Source: Actinomycetes bacterium (lineage in GTDB: Bacteria; Actinomycetota; Acidimicrobiia; Acidimicrobiales; RAAP-2). From it: a DNA stretch of 6,066 nucleotides. The notes under the pieces are model-generated. The model saw nothing but the letters and a program-made list of their open reading frames with translations, was not told the origin of the DNA and did no database searches. The DNA is taken from the NCBI GenBank assembly GCA_021849765.1, contig JAJZSM010000031.1, forward strand, positions 4,576 to 10,641. The letters are read 5' to 3'. Numbering within the stretch: position 1 is the stretch's first letter; every line of letters starts with the position of its first letter. Positions 5,934 through 6,066 of this stretch are shown piece after piece. A program made the position numbers and the translations under genes.

Positions 5934-6066
5934 TCCGTCGCGTCGGTGTCCTGCTCGCGGCGGGGTTGACACTGGCGGCGTGTGGGGCCACGGTGAGTAG
6001 CGCGTCGGCGCTGCGTGGCTGGGTTTCCCTGAGCGGGTATCACAACACGTCCCTCGCCATCGTGGC
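5930..6066 (+). CDS. Putative lipoprotein, function unknown (3' end beyond the window)
   Basis: A frame opens with GTG at 5930, overlapping the tyrS stop as GTGA, and stays open for 45 codons to the window end. The N-terminus is a textbook lipoprotein signal: Met-Ile-Arg-Arg, a hydrophobic core (residues 5-17) and the lipobox Leu15-Ala16-Ala17-Cys18, followed by Gly. Processing by signal peptidase II at Cys18 and anchoring on the outer face of the membrane are predicted. The mature part seen (Gly-Ala-Thr-Val-Ser-Ser-Ala-Ser-Ala-Leu-Arg-Gly-Trp) matches no family I recognise, and too little is present to assign a function. The overlap suggests it is co-transcribed and translationally coupled with tyrS. 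It is functionally unrelated to tRNA charging as far as can be seen. The call as a gene rests on the signal peptide and the junction type. Confidence 0.75.
   Translation, partial: MIRRVGVLLAAGLTLAACGATVSSASALRGWVSLSGYHNTSLAIV

Overview
This window is a compact stretch of a high-GC bacterial chromosome, probably from an actinomycete-type lineage (Actinomycetota, possibly Acidimicrobiia). That placement is an inference. It rests on GC-rich third codon positions, GTG/TTG starts, an apparently leaderless promoter, and a MenD N-terminus (Asn-Pro-Ser-x-x-Gln, then a Val-Val-x-Cys-Pro-Gly-Ser-Arg block) that resembles the mycobacterial protein. Almost every base is coding and no gap exceeds 35 bases.

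Layout: (1) the 3' two thirds of menB (+, to 592); (2) menA (+, 589-1458), joined by an ATGA overlap; (3) menH (-, 1455-2198), convergent with menA and sharing a TTAA stop palindrome; (4) menD (+, start 2198 or 2192, to 3874), divergent from menH with overlapping start codons; (5) ccdA (+, 3871-4614), joined by a GTGA overlap; (6) tyrS (+, 4650-5933), behind a likely leaderless promoter; (7) the start of a lipoprotein gene (+, from 5930), joined by another GTGA overlap and cut by the window end.

Together the genes cover four menaquinone steps. MenD makes SEPHCHC from isochorismate, 2-oxoglutarate and ThDP. MenH eliminates pyruvate to give SHCHC. MenB closes the naphthoate ring on the CoA ester. 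MenA prenylates DHNA at the membrane. menF, menC, menE and menG are not in view. CcdA passes reducing power across the membrane for cytochrome c maturation, so the cluster links quinone and cytochrome assembly. tyrS is an ordinary housekeeping gene.

I found no mobile element, CRISPR array, RNA gene, prophage or defence system, and no evidence for a new multi-gene system. The most unusual point is architectural: menH lies on the opposite strand inside the men cluster and overlaps its neighbours at both ends. This leaves no intergenic DNA for a menD promoter or for a terminator between menA and menH.
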